From: an uncultured Lachnospiraceae bacterium
GTDB taxonomy: Bacteria > Bacillota > Clostridia > Lachnospirales > Lachnospiraceae
NCBI GenBank assembly: GCA_959022495.1
Contig: CAUEYX010000025.1
Location: forward strand, 1 to 44,736
Reading direction: 5' to 3'
DNA length: 44,736 nt
The stretch's first letter is position 1. The number at the start of each line of letters is the position of its first letter. The translations under genes and the position numbers were made by a program. The notes beneath the pieces are model-generated. The model saw only the letters and a program-made list of their open reading frames with translations, was not told where the DNA came from and ran no database searches. Of this stretch, positions 23,364-32,467 are shown piece after piece.

Positions 23364-24686
23364 ATGTACGAAGGCAAACCGCGTACTTTGTTTGTAAAGT
23401 ATGCTATTCCACAAATGATCGGTCTGGTATTTAATTCCGTCTATATGATCGTGGATGGAATTTTTATTGGAAATGTGCTGGGCCGCGACTCAATGGCTGC
23501 TGCAGCAGTAGCTGTACCATTGATCGAAATTTTGATCGCTATTTCTATGGCGGCCGCGTCAGGCGCAGGCATTATCATTTCCGGGCAGCTCGCCCGAAAC
23601 GAAAAAGAAAAGGCCTTACAAGTGTTCGATACAGCTCTTATATGTGCAGGCGTTATCAGCATTTTAATTGCTGTATTTAGTAATTTGTTTATCCATCCCT
23701 TGGCAGAGCTTTTGGGTTCAACACCACAGATACACGATGAAGCCACAGAATACATCCGCTATATTGTGTCGTTCTCTCCATTCCTTATATTTAGTTTCTT
23801 GTTAAGTGGCCTTGTGAGAAATGATGGCAGCCCTAAATTAGCGATGTTCGCTTTGGCTTTTGGCTCTGTTTCTAACATCGTGCTGGACTATGTATTTATG
23901 TGTCCCCTGAACATGGGAATCGGAGGTGCGGCTCTGGCAACGGCTATCGGCCCAGTATTTAGTGTTTTGATCATGCTCCCTCATTTTTTATTGAAGAAGG
24001 GGAATTTGTACTTTGCCGTTCCGAGGCTCCAGCTTCCAACTGTGCGGAATATTTTTACTCTTGGTTTTCCATCATTTATTATGGAATTTACCATTGGAAT
24101 TATTACATTTGTATATAATATCGCCATTGTAAAATACGGATACGGGGAAATTGGATTGGCGGCTTATCTGCTGATTGGGTATCTGATGCTTATTATCCTT
24201 ACTCTGTTTCTTGGAATGGCTGAAGGACTGCAGCCTGTTTTCAGCTATTTCACTGGTTCAGGTGAAATAGCCCGCTGTAATGATATGCGCCGATTTGCGA
24301 CAAAAGTGTTTTTGGCCGTAGGAATTGTATGCTATCTCTTGATTGTTCTGTTCTCCAAGTATTTCTTTTCAATCTTTAATCCTGGAGATACAGAATTGAT
24401 CGCCTTTACTGTGGATAAAAGTATGTGGTATTTCTCTGCTTTTTTCCTTGCCGGATATAATATCCTGATGATTTCATTCTGGCAGTCAACGAGATACACA
24501 GCAAAAGCCTTGACTGTTTCCTTGAGCCGAAGTGTGATTTGTCTGCCACTCCTTGTATTGATTTTGCCGCACATTTTTGGTGGAAGCATTATTTGGCTGT
24601 GTCATTCCCTCAGCGAAGCTATAACAGCCTGTGTTGCTTTTATTTTGCTGATAAAAAGCAAAAAACAACGTATTACAAATAAATAG
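23364..24686 (+). CDS. MATE-family multidrug efflux transporter
   Basis: Inner-membrane cation-coupled exporter of 440 aa with about 12 transmembrane segments. The N-terminal half begins KPRTLFVKYAIPQMIGLVFN, followed by MIVDGIFIGNVLGRD, a MATE hallmark; PLNMGIGGAALATAIG marks the link into the second half. ATG 23364 was chosen because GGAGG lies 8 nt upstream; the frame opens earlier at 23340 inside the terminator tail. It lies in an AT-richer cassette with the upstream flavoprotein and a truncated kinase-like gene 13 bp downstream. Substrate unknown. Confidence 0.92.
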   Translation: MYEGKPRTLFVKYAIPQMIGLVFNSVYMIVDGIFIGNVLGRDSMAAAAVAVPLIEILIAISMAAASGAGIIISGQLARNEKEKALQVFDTALICAGVISILIAVFSNLFIHPLAELLGSTPQIHDEATEYIRYIVSFSPFLIFSFLLSGLVRNDGSPKLAMFALAFGSVSNIVLDYVFMCPLNMGIGGAALATAIGPVFSVLIMLPHFLLKKGNLYFAVPRLQLPTVRNIFTLGFPSFIMEFTIGIITFVYNIAIVKYGYGEIGLAAYLLIGYLMLIILTLFLGMAEGLQPVFSYFTGSGEIARCNDMRRFATKVFLAVGIVCYLLIVLFSKYFFSIFNPGDTELIAFTVDKSMWYFSAFFLAGYNILMISFWQSTRYTAKALTVSLSRSVICLPLLVLILPHIFGGSIIWLCHSLSEAITACVAFILLIKSKKQRITNK

Positions 24687-24699
24687 AAGGGCAGATTAG

Positions 24700-24867
24700 A
24701 TGAAGAGAATAGTTACGATTGGCCGCGAATTTGGCAGCGGCGGCAGAGAAATCGGAAGGCAGCTGGCAGAACATTTGCATTTCGCTTATTACGACCTGGA
24801 AATTGTAAAAGAAATTGCAAAGCGGACAGATATGGCAGAAGAATACGCGTCTGCACAGACGAATGAC
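24700..24867 (+). pseudogene. Truncated cytidylate-kinase-like gene
   Basis: The first ~55 codons read MKRIVTIGREFGSGGREIGR, then QLAEHLHFAYYDLEIVKEIA, the typical N-terminus (P-loop region) of the cytidylate-kinase-like family, usually about 200 aa. After AEEYASAQ the similarity stops. The frame runs on through a terminator hairpin and antisense to the Nudix gene until 25074, which is not a credible kinase. It starts 13 bp after the MATE stop with a GAAGG site, so it was once co-transcribed. A deletion apparently joined it to unrelated DNA near 24865. Confidence 0.75.
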
Positions 24868-24874
24868 GACTTGC

Positions 24875-24920
24875 AAGGACACGGAGGATCTGTGGAAGTA
24901 TCGCCGTGTCCTTTTCCCTT
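24875..24920 (+). terminator. Terminator at the right edge of the MATE cassette
   Basis: Perfect 10-bp stem AAGGACACGG/CCGTGTCCTT, 19-nt loop, tail TTTTCCCTTTT. It faces the convergent Nudix gene. Confidence 0.85.
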
Positions 24921-24966
24921 TTCCATCCCCGGCCCGCGCGATGCATACGGCCGTACGGCCTCTGCC

Positions 24967-25443
24967 CTACAGCTCAAGAGGAACTCCGTCCAGGGCCGCA
25001 TACAAAAGCTCATCTTCCGTATTATATACCAGTTTCAGGGAGAAGAATTCCCGGCCTTCGTCGAGAAGCCGTAAGAAAATCTTGTCCCCCTCCCACAATT
25101 CAAGAGAAAAGAGCCCGGATTTGTCCACCCACTCCAATTCCCCTTCATCACATTCCGCCGGTTCCCCGGTAAATTTGTCCGCTGTATACAGAGACATATA
25201 CTCCACAGTATCCCCGCCATAGACAAAGGTCACGATTCCCCTGTACTTCCATGAGGTCAGCGTATAGCCGGTCTCTTCCCTGACCTCCCGCAGAAGGCAC
25301 TCCTCCGGGCTCTCCCCGTGTTCAAAATGTCCTCCCACACCGATCCATTTATTCTGATTCACATCATTCTCTTTCACCGTCCGGTGCAGCATCAGATACT
25401 GCCCGTCCTTCTCGATATAGCATAATGTACTCAATCTTTCCAT
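24967..25443 (-). CDS. Nudix hydrolase (8-oxo-dGTP diphosphatase-like)
   Basis: Cytosolic pyrophosphohydrolase of 158 aa. A full Nudix box (GX5EX7REVXEETGX) runs from GGHFEHGESPEE through REVREETGY near residues 37-59. The preceding NKWIGVGGHFE is typical of the MutT/8-oxo-dGTP branch. The actual substrate is unproven. AAAGGAGGG precedes ATG 25441-25443. It begins 35 bp after the stop of the ABC exporter pair on the same strand and is probably its operon partner. Confidence 0.92.
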   Translation of the reverse strand: MERLSTLCYIEKDGQYLMLHRTVKENDVNQNKWIGVGGHFEHGESPEECLLREVREETGYTLTSWKYRGIVTFVYGGDTVEYMSLYTADKFTGEPAECDEGELEWVDKSGLFSLELWEGDKIFLRLLDEGREFFSLKLVYNTEDELLYAALDGVPLEL

Positions 25444-25478
25444 CGGAATCCCTCCTTTCTCTCACGCGGCCGCTGCTT

Positions 25479-27281
25479 TCATCCCGCGGTCTGTCCCTGG
25501 CTCCACTGGCTCTCGTACAGGTGCTTATAGAATCCGCCTTTGGCCAGCAGGGTTTCATGGTCTCCCTGCTCAATAACCTGACCGTCTTTCATCACCAGGA
25601 TCACATCCGCCTCACGGATCGTTGACAGCCTGTGCGCGACAATAAACGTGGTCCTTCCTTTCATCAGCTCCGCAAAGGCCGCCTGAATCTTCAGTTCCGT
25701 CCTCGTGTCAATGGAGGAAGTGGCTTCATCCAGAATCAGCATGGACGGCCTGCACAGCATAACCCTCGCAATGCACAGAAGCTGTTTCTGCCCCTGGGAA
25801 AGCCCGCCGCCATCCTCTGTAATCCAGGTATCATATCCTTTTGGCAGCCGCCGTATAAAGCTGTGGATGTGGGACGCTTTTGCCGCTTGGATCACTTCCT
25901 CCTCCGAAGCATCCGGCCTCCCCATTGTAATGTTATCGCGGATCGTCCCCGTCTTAAGCCACGTATCCTGAAGCACCATGCCATATCCCGCCCGCAGGCT
26001 TCTGCGGGTCATATCCCGGATATCAATTCCTTCTACTGTGATGCTCCCCGCGTCCACATCATAGAAACGCATAAGCAGGTTGATCAAAGTCGTCTTCCCG
26101 CACCCGGTGGGACCCACGATGGCAATCCTCTGGCCGGGCCGGACATCCAGACTGAAATCGCGAATCAGCTTCTGCTCCGGCACATAAGAGAAGGAGATAT
26201 TTTTTACATTTACGCTTCCTTTGACATCCCGCAGCTCCACCGCGTCCGGCGCGTCCGGCTTCTGCGGTTTTTCTTCAATCAGATCAAAAATCCTCTGCGC
26301 GCAGGCCACCGCGTTCTGGAACTCCGTGACCACGCCGGAAATCTCATTAAAAGGCTTGGTATATTGATTGGCATAGCTTAAAAAACTCGACAGCTGTCCG
26401 ACGGTGAGGGAACCGCTGACCACCGCGAAAGCACCCGTGATCCCGACTCCGGTATACACCAGGCTGTTGACGAACCTTGTGGAAGGATTGGTAATGGAGG
26501 AAAAAAAGGTTGCCCGCAGATAAGCTTTCCCCAGCTTTTCATTGACTTCGTCAAACGCCTCCGTAACCCGCTCCCCTCTGCCAAACGCCTGGACCACCTT
26601 CTGATTCCCAATCATCTCATCGATCAAGCCTGTCTGTTCCCCTCTGATCTCAGACTGCTGCCGGAACATGGTAAATGTCCTCTTTGCGATGAAATTAGCC
26701 ACAAAGAAAGATACCGGCGTAATCAGCACAACCACAACGGTAATCTTCCCATTTACGGAAAGCATGAACCCAAATGTGCCAATAATCGTGGCAGCGCCTG
26801 TAAAAAGCTGGGTAAATCCCATGAGCAGTCCATCCGCGAATTGATCCACATCCGCGATCACCCTGCTCACCACCTCGCCGTATGGATGCCCGTCAATATA
26901 TTTCAGAGGGAGTGCCTCAATCTTCTGGAATGCCTCATTGCGGATGTCCTGCACCACCTGATAAGTCATTTTATTGTTGCATACGTTCATCAGCCACTGT
27001 GCAAGCGCAGTGACCAGGGTACAGATGCCGATCTGTATCATCACCTTTACCGCCCCCGGCAGATCGACCTGTCCCGGACCGATGATATAATCCACTGCAT
27101 GTCCCGTCAATTTGGGCACATACAGAGTAAGGGCAACGGAAACTGCTGCCAGCAGGATAGAAAACACCACATAGATCCGGTATCTGCCCAGATAGCGGAA
27201 CACCTTTTTCAGCGTTTCCGGCTGGCTCTTTCTGCCGCCCGCCGTCTCAGCGGAATTGTTCTCTTTTTTTCTATCTGCCAT
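25479..27281 (-). CDS. ABC exporter half-transporter, subunit with canonical Walker B
   Basis: Membrane-ATPase fusion of 600 aa: six transmembrane helices (residues about 30-330), then the nucleotide-binding domain with Walker A GPTGCGKTT, Q-loop MVLQDTW, signature LSQGQ, Walker B LILDEATSS with catalytic Glu, and H-loop IVAHRLST. The signature deviates (LSQGQ for LSGGQ), as in heterodimeric exporters of the BmrCD/TM287-288 type. The start at ATG 27279-27281 has GGAGG 9 nt upstream; the upstream frame is the end of the partner gene. The genes overlap by 11 bp, implying translational coupling and 1:1 assembly. Substrate unknown; drugs or lipids are usual. Confidence 0.93.
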   Translation of the reverse strand: MADRKKENNSAETAGGRKSQPETLKKVFRYLGRYRIYVVFSILLAAVSVALTLYVPKLTGHAVDYIIGPGQVDLPGAVKVMIQIGICTLVTALAQWLMNVCNNKMTYQVVQDIRNEAFQKIEALPLKYIDGHPYGEVVSRVIADVDQFADGLLMGFTQLFTGAATIIGTFGFMLSVNGKITVVVVLITPVSFFVANFIAKRTFTMFRQQSEIRGEQTGLIDEMIGNQKVVQAFGRGERVTEAFDEVNEKLGKAYLRATFFSSITNPSTRFVNSLVYTGVGITGAFAVVSGSLTVGQLSSFLSYANQYTKPFNEISGVVTEFQNAVACAQRIFDLIEEKPQKPDAPDAVELRDVKGSVNVKNISFSYVPEQKLIRDFSLDVRPGQRIAIVGPTGCGKTTLINLLMRFYDVDAGSITVEGIDIRDMTRRSLRAGYGMVLQDTWLKTGTIRDNITMGRPDASEEEVIQAAKASHIHSFIRRLPKGYDTWITEDGGGLSQGQKQLLCIARVMLCRPSMLILDEATSSIDTRTELKIQAAFAELMKGRTTFIVAHRLSTIREADVILVMKDGQVIEQGDHETLLAKGGFYKHLYESQWSQGQTAG

Positions 27282-29037
27282 TGCCAGCCGCCTCCTTTGG
27301 GAATTGTGAATAATAGATTTCCTGGTATGCCGGGCAGCTCTCAAGCAGCTCTGCATGCGTCCCCCTGCCTGCCATCTTTCCGTCCTCAAGTACAATGATC
27401 TGGTCCGCATACTGGATGGACGCGGCCCGCTGAGAGACAATAAAGACCGTGAGATCTTCCCTCATCCCCCGAATCGCGCACCTAAGAGCCGCGTCTGTGG
27501 CAAAATCAAGTGCTGACGCGCTGTCGTCCAGAATCAGGATCTCCGGCCGGCGCGTCAGCGCCCGGGCGATCGTCAGCCTCTGCTTCTGGCCGCCGGACAG
27601 GTTGCGCCCGCCCTGCTCGATCTGGAATTCCATCCTTCCCGGCTTAGCATCTACGAATTCCTTTGCCTGGGACACGGAAAGGGCCTCCTCCAGCTCCTCC
27701 TCCGAAGCATTTTCATTTCCCCAGCGGAGGTTCTCAGCAATGGTTCCTTTAAAGAGAACCGCCTTCTGAAGCACCACCCCGATATGGCTCCTGAGGCTGT
27801 TCACCTGATACTCCTTTACATTCTCTCCATAGATCTTCACTTCCCCCCGGGTGGCGTCATAGAACCGTGGAATCAGATTCACAAGAGAAGATTTCCCGGA
27901 GCCTGTCCCCCCGATGATGCCCACGGTCTGCCCCCTTTCCACGCAAAATGAAAGATCTGTCAGCGATTCCGCGCCCGCGTCTTTGTAAGTCAGCGATACG
28001 TGGGAAAACTCTACCGCCGGAACAGACAGAGCCGCCCCGGCAGTTTCTCCTGCCGGAACGATCTCTTCCCACCTTTTATCTCCGTCCTTCATCCCCGGCG
28101 TAATCTGAAGTACGCTCTCAATCCGCCTGCCGCAGGCAGCCGCTTTTGTCACCGTGATAATCAGGTTCGCCAGCTTCACGAGCTCTACAAGGATCTGGGA
28201 CATATAGTTAATCAGCGCCACTACTTCCCCCTGTGTCAGATTTCCCGCCTGTACTTTCAGCGCGCCTGCATAGATCAGGGCAATGATCCCTCCGTTTACA
28301 ATAACATAGGTCAGGGGATTCATAAGCCCGGAGATCCGGCCCACGAATTTCTGCGCGTCCGTCAGTGTCTGGTTCTTCTGCTCAAACCGTTCCTTCTCAT
28401 CTTCCTCTTTATTGAACGCGCGGATGACTCTTGCCCCCGCCAGATTCTCCCTTGTGGTAAGCAGCACACTGTCAAGGCAGGACTGCACTTTCTTATAAAG
28501 CGGCATCGTGATCAGCATAATACCGAACACGATCACAGACAAAAGAGGGATTACCACGACAAAAATCAGCGCGGCTTCCACATCCACGGTAAATGCCATA
28601 ATCATGGCGCCAAACACAATAAACGGAGACCGCAGGAACAGGCGCAGCACCAGGTTCACCCCGGACTGGACCTGGTTTACATCGCTTGTCATCCGTGTGA
28701 TCAGTGTGGAACTCCCCACCGTGTCCATTTCTGTAAAGCTAAAGTCCTGAATATGCGCGAACAGCGCGTGCCTGACTCCTGTGCCAAATCCTGCCGCCGC
28801 CTTCGCGGAAAAATACTGCGCCGTAATGGAGCAGACAAGACCGATGACGCCAAGGGCAATCAGCACCAGACACATCTTTACGATATAAGGTCTGTCCTGC
28901 CCAGCAATCCCCACATCAATCACCGCCGCCATAACAAGCGGCACCAAAAGTTCAAAAGACGCCTCCAGCATTTTAAAAAGAGGCGCCAGTATGGATTCCT
29001 TTTTATAATTCTTCAGATAGATAAGGAGTGCTCTCAT
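27271..29037 (-). CDS. ABC exporter half-transporter, subunit with degenerate catalytic site
   Basis: Membrane-ATPase fusion of 588 aa. The nucleotide-binding domain has Walker A GGTGSGKSS, Q-loop VVLQKAV and a perfect LSGGQ signature. However, Walker B reads LILDDSAS, with Asp in place of the catalytic Glu, and the H-loop reads IVSQRAAS, with Gln in place of His. This is the expected partner of the other subunit: together they make one competent ATP site (this LSGGQ plus the partner's Walker B/His) and one degenerate site. ATG 29035-29037 (MRALLIYLKNYKKES) has AGGA upstream; the longer frame has no conserved content. Confidence 0.93.
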   Translation of the reverse strand: MRALLIYLKNYKKESILAPLFKMLEASFELLVPLVMAAVIDVGIAGQDRPYIVKMCLVLIALGVIGLVCSITAQYFSAKAAAGFGTGVRHALFAHIQDFSFTEMDTVGSSTLITRMTSDVNQVQSGVNLVLRLFLRSPFIVFGAMIMAFTVDVEAALIFVVVIPLLSVIVFGIMLITMPLYKKVQSCLDSVLLTTRENLAGARVIRAFNKEEDEKERFEQKNQTLTDAQKFVGRISGLMNPLTYVIVNGGIIALIYAGALKVQAGNLTQGEVVALINYMSQILVELVKLANLIITVTKAAACGRRIESVLQITPGMKDGDKRWEEIVPAGETAGAALSVPAVEFSHVSLTYKDAGAESLTDLSFCVERGQTVGIIGGTGSGKSSLVNLIPRFYDATRGEVKIYGENVKEYQVNSLRSHIGVVLQKAVLFKGTIAENLRWGNENASEEELEEALSVSQAKEFVDAKPGRMEFQIEQGGRNLSGGQKQRLTIARALTRRPEILILDDSASALDFATDAALRCAIRGMREDLTVFIVSQRAASIQYADQIIVLEDGKMAGRGTHAELLESCPAYQEIYYSQFPKEAAGNGR

Positions 29038-29083
29038 ATTGTATCCTGCTTTCTGTAAAAATTTCTCTCCGATTTCCTCAGCT

Positions 29084-29092
29084 ATTCTACCA
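29084..29092 (-). promoter_or_regulatory. Extended -10 promoter of the ABC operon
   Basis: Minus-strand TGGTAGAAT (TGn plus TAGAAT), about 47 nt before the first ABC start. No good -35 box, which fits an extended -10 type. Confidence 0.45.
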
Positions 29093-29138
29093 CATCTTTC
29101 GCGGAACTGAAATAAAATTATTACGACCGCATTCCACG

Positions 29139-30887
29139 TCACACTCTTCGGGGCAGGCTGTCGCGGACGCACAGTACTCCGTAGCCGAGCTGAGCGTTGG
29201 GCCATCCCTCATACCCGGGCAGTTCCCTCGCGCCCCTGCGCAGATAAGCCTTCACCTTTTCCCCATAAAGGTAGGGGTCATTTCCCCTCACAATCCCCCA
29301 CTCCATCAAAAGGGCCGCGCTCCCTGTGACAAATGGCGTGGCAAAGGACGTCCCGGTGAATTCCCGGTAGCTCCCTCCCGGCGCAGGCGCGGTCACCCGC
29401 ACCCCGGGAGCTGCCAGGTCCGGCTTAGGCACATCGCTCCCCTCATACGCCGCGGCAGGTCCTCTCCCCGAAAAATCCGCATAGGAAAACGTGCGCGCGT
29501 CATAGGCTGCCACTGTGACGACAAGGGATGCTGTGGAAGGAATCGTCAGTGTGGAACTGCTGTCCGGAAACAAAAACGCTGTCCCCACATTCAATGCGGC
29601 CTGGGCTGGCAGCCACATTTGATACCTGCCATCCACAATCCTCCTGGGGGTGAGAATGAACTTCCATACACCGCTGTCCAGATAGGACTGTCTTGGAATA
29701 AAAGAAATGTATATCTCCTGTCTGGCGCTGTATGGTTTGGGCTCCCCGTAATAGATCAGAAGCTCCGTCCCTCCTAAAACAAACCTCTGAGGTCCCAGGA
29801 TTTCCTGAAAGGGCCCCACACGGACCCCGGAAGGGTTGACCACGGAAATCTCCACTTCGTCCACATACGATTTCCAAATCTGGACATTCAGCGCGGGTTC
29901 CAGCGCCTGCACTGCCATTTCCACCACTTTTTCTTCTTCATCTGACAGCTTTCCAGCCGCATGCCCCGCGGTTGTCCCTTCGTTACCGCTCCCAACGCAG
30001 ATCACATTTTTCCATACCTCAGAGATCCCATTCAGAAATCGTTCAAGAAGAGATGTGCCGTCATGTGACCCGTAAGTATTCCCGAAACTGATGTTGACTG
30101 CCACCGGCATCCGCAGCTCCAGCGCCCGGCGGATCACATAGTCCACTCCCATCATCAGCTCCGTTGTCCGGGGAAACCCTTCTGTCCGAGGGGTTCCCAT
30201 CTTAACCACGATTATCTCGGCTTCCGGCGCTGCTCCGCGGTATCTCTGCCCCGCGCTCCCCGCTCCGTTCCCGGCGGCGATCCCCGCCACCGCGGTTCCA
30301 TGCCCGCTCATATCCCGGCTGGGGACAATGTCAAACCGCGCCCCCTCATCGGTCTCCTGAAGGGCCGCGTTGAGCATTTCCCGGGTATATTCTGTGCCGG
30401 ACGGATATCCCTCCGGCGGGATGCCATCAATCGTCTGGTCCCACAGCGATACAATCCGCGTTGTTCCGTCTTCGTTCCGAAACGCGGGATTCGCATAATC
30501 GATCCCACTGTCAATAATCCCCACCAGGATTCCCTTTCCGCTCAGAGAATAGGGCGGAAACTGCACAGCGTCAATGCACGAAGCCTGCCGTCCTGCCTCC
30601 GCCTCAAAATAAAGGCTCTTTGGTTTCTCGATAAACTCGATCTCCGAAATCCCCGCAAGCGCTTTAATACGGTCTTCTCTTATAACAATCACCGCATACC
30701 CATTCATTAGTTCCGTCACCGTGACAGCGATCTCCCTCACGGCATCCAGAGAACCGGAGTATTTCACGATCAGTTCCCACTCTCTTTCCTCGGGGTCATA
30801 TCCCACCTCCAGTTCCCCTGACCGCTGCCTTTCCTGGGGCGTGGCATCCAATGCCAGATTGAGGATGTTTTCTATCTTCTGGCTCAT
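29139..30887 (-). CDS. S8-family subtilisin-like peptidase (Csp-like)
   Basis: Serine protease of 582 aa with the intact triad: Asp in GIIDSGIDY (near 125), His in SGHGTAVAGIAAG (near 195) and Ser in GTSFATPFVTG (near 520). A segment of about 150 residues between the His and Ser blocks (from about 315 to 460) matches the jelly-roll insertion of clostridial Csp germination proteases. The first ~90 residues form a prodomain-like region. There is no signal peptide, so it acts in the cytoplasm or spore compartments. AAAGGAG precedes ATG 30885-30887. It is a stand-alone gene without cspC/sleC neighbours, so a germination role is not established. Confidence 0.9.
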   Translation of the reverse strand: MSQKIENILNLALDATPQERQRSGELEVGYDPEEREWELIVKYSGSLDAVREIAVTVTELMNGYAVIVIREDRIKALAGISEIEFIEKPKSLYFEAEAGRQASCIDAVQFPPYSLSGKGILVGIIDSGIDYANPAFRNEDGTTRIVSLWDQTIDGIPPEGYPSGTEYTREMLNAALQETDEGARFDIVPSRDMSGHGTAVAGIAAGNGAGSAGQRYRGAAPEAEIIVVKMGTPRTEGFPRTTELMMGVDYVIRRALELRMPVAVNISFGNTYGSHDGTSLLERFLNGISEVWKNVICVGSGNEGTTAGHAAGKLSDEEEKVVEMAVQALEPALNVQIWKSYVDEVEISVVNPSGVRVGPFQEILGPQRFVLGGTELLIYYGEPKPYSARQEIYISFIPRQSYLDSGVWKFILTPRRIVDGRYQMWLPAQAALNVGTAFLFPDSSSTLTIPSTASLVVTVAAYDARTFSYADFSGRGPAAAYEGSDVPKPDLAAPGVRVTAPAPGGSYREFTGTSFATPFVTGSAALLMEWGIVRGNDPYLYGEKVKAYLRRGARELPGYEGWPNAQLGYGVLCVRDSLPRRV

Positions 30888-31072
30888 CTCATTCTCCTTT
30901 CCGCGGGCATCATTCCTGTTATCCCTAAGCTGAGTTCTCAGCCATAATCATCCTATGCAGAAAGGACTTGTTTTATTTTATCCTGCTTTCCCTGAGCCTA
31001 TGTGTTCTAAGCCGCGTATCCTCTTCTCTGCCGAAAGAAGAAATCCAGTATCCTATACGGTCAGTGCCCGCT

Positions 31073-32296
31073 CTATTTCCTGTAGGCAAAGAGGGGCAGC
31101 CCGTCTTTTACAGGTACCTTCACCTCCCCCTGGATCAGAGGGAGCGCATACTCGATGAACTCTCTCCCCACATCAGAACCGTTCTTTGTAATCCACTCAA
31201 GCGGAACGGATTTTTCCTGATTGCAGATAAGATTTACATCCTCTGTTACATAATCGATCCTGTACTCTGCCCCCGGCAGACGGCGGAAGCCTGCCATCTT
31301 CCCGGTCTGCCCCTCAAGCGCGCACTTCACTCCGTACGCGCCGGAGGCGATAGCTTCTTTCTGATCTGTTCCTGAGAGCATGGCGGAAGAGCATCTCTGG
31401 CACACATTGAGCTCAATGGAACGAACCTTTACGCCAAGCCGCTCTTTCACGAGATTCTCCAGAAATTTTCCGGAACCGGCGAGCATTTTGTGCCCAAAGG
31501 TATCCACCCCCACGTCGCTTGACAGCTCGCAGATAAATGTGCCCTTCCCGTCATTAATCCCCTCCGACACGCAGACGATCACATTGGGCGTCGTCTCCAG
31601 CGCTGCTTTGACATCCTGTACGAACTGCTCCGTGTCAAATGCCGTCTCCGGCAGGTAGATGAGCACCGGGTTATCCCCCTCATATCTGCGGGCCAGGGCG
31701 CCTGCCGCGGTCAGCCAGCCCGCGTGGCGCCCCATGATCTCCACAATTGTAACGGATTTCTTATTGTCATATACCGATGCGTCCACCGCGATCTCACGCA
31801 CTGTGGACGCCACATATTTCGCCGCACTGCCAAAGCCCGGCGTGTGGTCTGTATTCACAAGGTCATTGTCAATGGTCTTGGGGATTCCCATAAAACGGAT
31901 CTCACTTCCTGTCTTCTCTGCATAGCGCGAAAGCTTACTCACCGTATCCATGGAATCATTTCCGCCAATATAGAAGAAATAGCCGATCCCATACTCCACG
32001 AATTTCTCAAACAGTCTTGGGTAGACCTCATCTTCAAGATCTTCCGGCAGTTTATATCTGCATGATCCCAGATAAGATCCCGGCGTTGTCTTCACAAGCT
32101 CCAGCTCACCGGAACGTTCAAGGGGCTCCATGTCCATCACCTGTCCGCCTAAAAATCCTTCAATCCCGTTGATCATCCCGTACACCGTCCCGACAGCGTC
32201 TTCCCTGTTCAGGGCTTCATAAACCACTCCGTACAAACTGGCATTGATCACGGCCGTGGGGCCGCCGGACTGTCCTACGATCGCATTTTTCTTCAT
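31073..32296 (-). CDS. pfp: 6-phosphofructokinase, PPi-dependent type
   Basis: Glycolytic enzyme phosphorylating fructose 6-phosphate; 407 aa. The phosphate-donor residues point to pyrophosphate rather than ATP: GGNDS has Asp114 where ATP enzymes have Gly, and PKTIDND has Lys140 where ATP enzymes have Gly. Other family blocks are VGQSGGPTAVINAS, the substrate loop MGRHAGWL and CQRCSSAMLSGTD. PPi-dependent enzymes are reversible and save ATP, common in gut Clostridia. The start at 32296 has AAAGGAGGAG upstream, and the promoter (32374-32402) overlaps that of the divergent glycosyltransferase gene. Confidence 0.93.
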   Translation of the reverse strand: MKKNAIVGQSGGPTAVINASLYGVVYEALNREDAVGTVYGMINGIEGFLGGQVMDMEPLERSGELELVKTTPGSYLGSCRYKLPEDLEDEVYPRLFEKFVEYGIGYFFYIGGNDSMDTVSKLSRYAEKTGSEIRFMGIPKTIDNDLVNTDHTPGFGSAAKYVASTVREIAVDASVYDNKKSVTIVEIMGRHAGWLTAAGALARRYEGDNPVLIYLPETAFDTEQFVQDVKAALETTPNVIVCVSEGINDGKGTFICELSSDVGVDTFGHKMLAGSGKFLENLVKERLGVKVRSIELNVCQRCSSAMLSGTDQKEAIASGAYGVKCALEGQTGKMAGFRRLPGAEYRIDYVTEDVNLICNQEKSVPLEWITKNGSDVGREFIEYALPLIQGEVKVPVKDGLPLFAYRK

Positions 32297-32373
32297 TCGT
32301 CTCCTCCTTTAAATAACGGTCATGCCATAACGGCTTTCCCGGCTGTATCATTTTGGCGTTACTTTCAGCATCT

Positions 32374-32402
32374 ACTATATCCGAAAAAATAAAATTTTAC
32401 AA
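32374..32402 (-). promoter_or_regulatory. Promoter of pfp
   Basis: Minus-strand TTGTAA (32397-32402), 17-nt spacer, TATAGT (32374-32379). The -35 box overlaps the -35 of the plus-strand glycosyltransferase promoter almost completely. Confidence 0.6.
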
Positions 32403-32425
32403 TATATAAGAAAGAATGGTATACT
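32396..32425 (+). promoter_or_regulatory. Promoter of the GT2 gene
   Basis: TTTACA (32396-32401), 18-nt spacer, TATACT (32420-32425), about 40 nt before the ATG. Confidence 0.65.
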
Positions 32426-32467
32426 ATAATGGAACTGAAAAAGAATCTTATGGGAAGGAGATCATTT

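Noticed and set aside
24868..25074. Continuation of the cytidylate-kinase-like frame
   Set aside because: Runs through a terminator and antisense to the Nudix gene; not kinase-like after about residue 55.
28000..29058. 352-codon plus-strand open frame opposite the ABC exporter
   Set aside because: Arg/His/Gln-rich shadow of a conserved gene; no recognisable domain.
30968..31375. Plus-strand frame with a signal-peptide-like start (MFYFILLSLSLCVLS)
   Set aside because: No RBS, and the body is antisense to the C-terminus of pfp; the hydrophobic start is chance.
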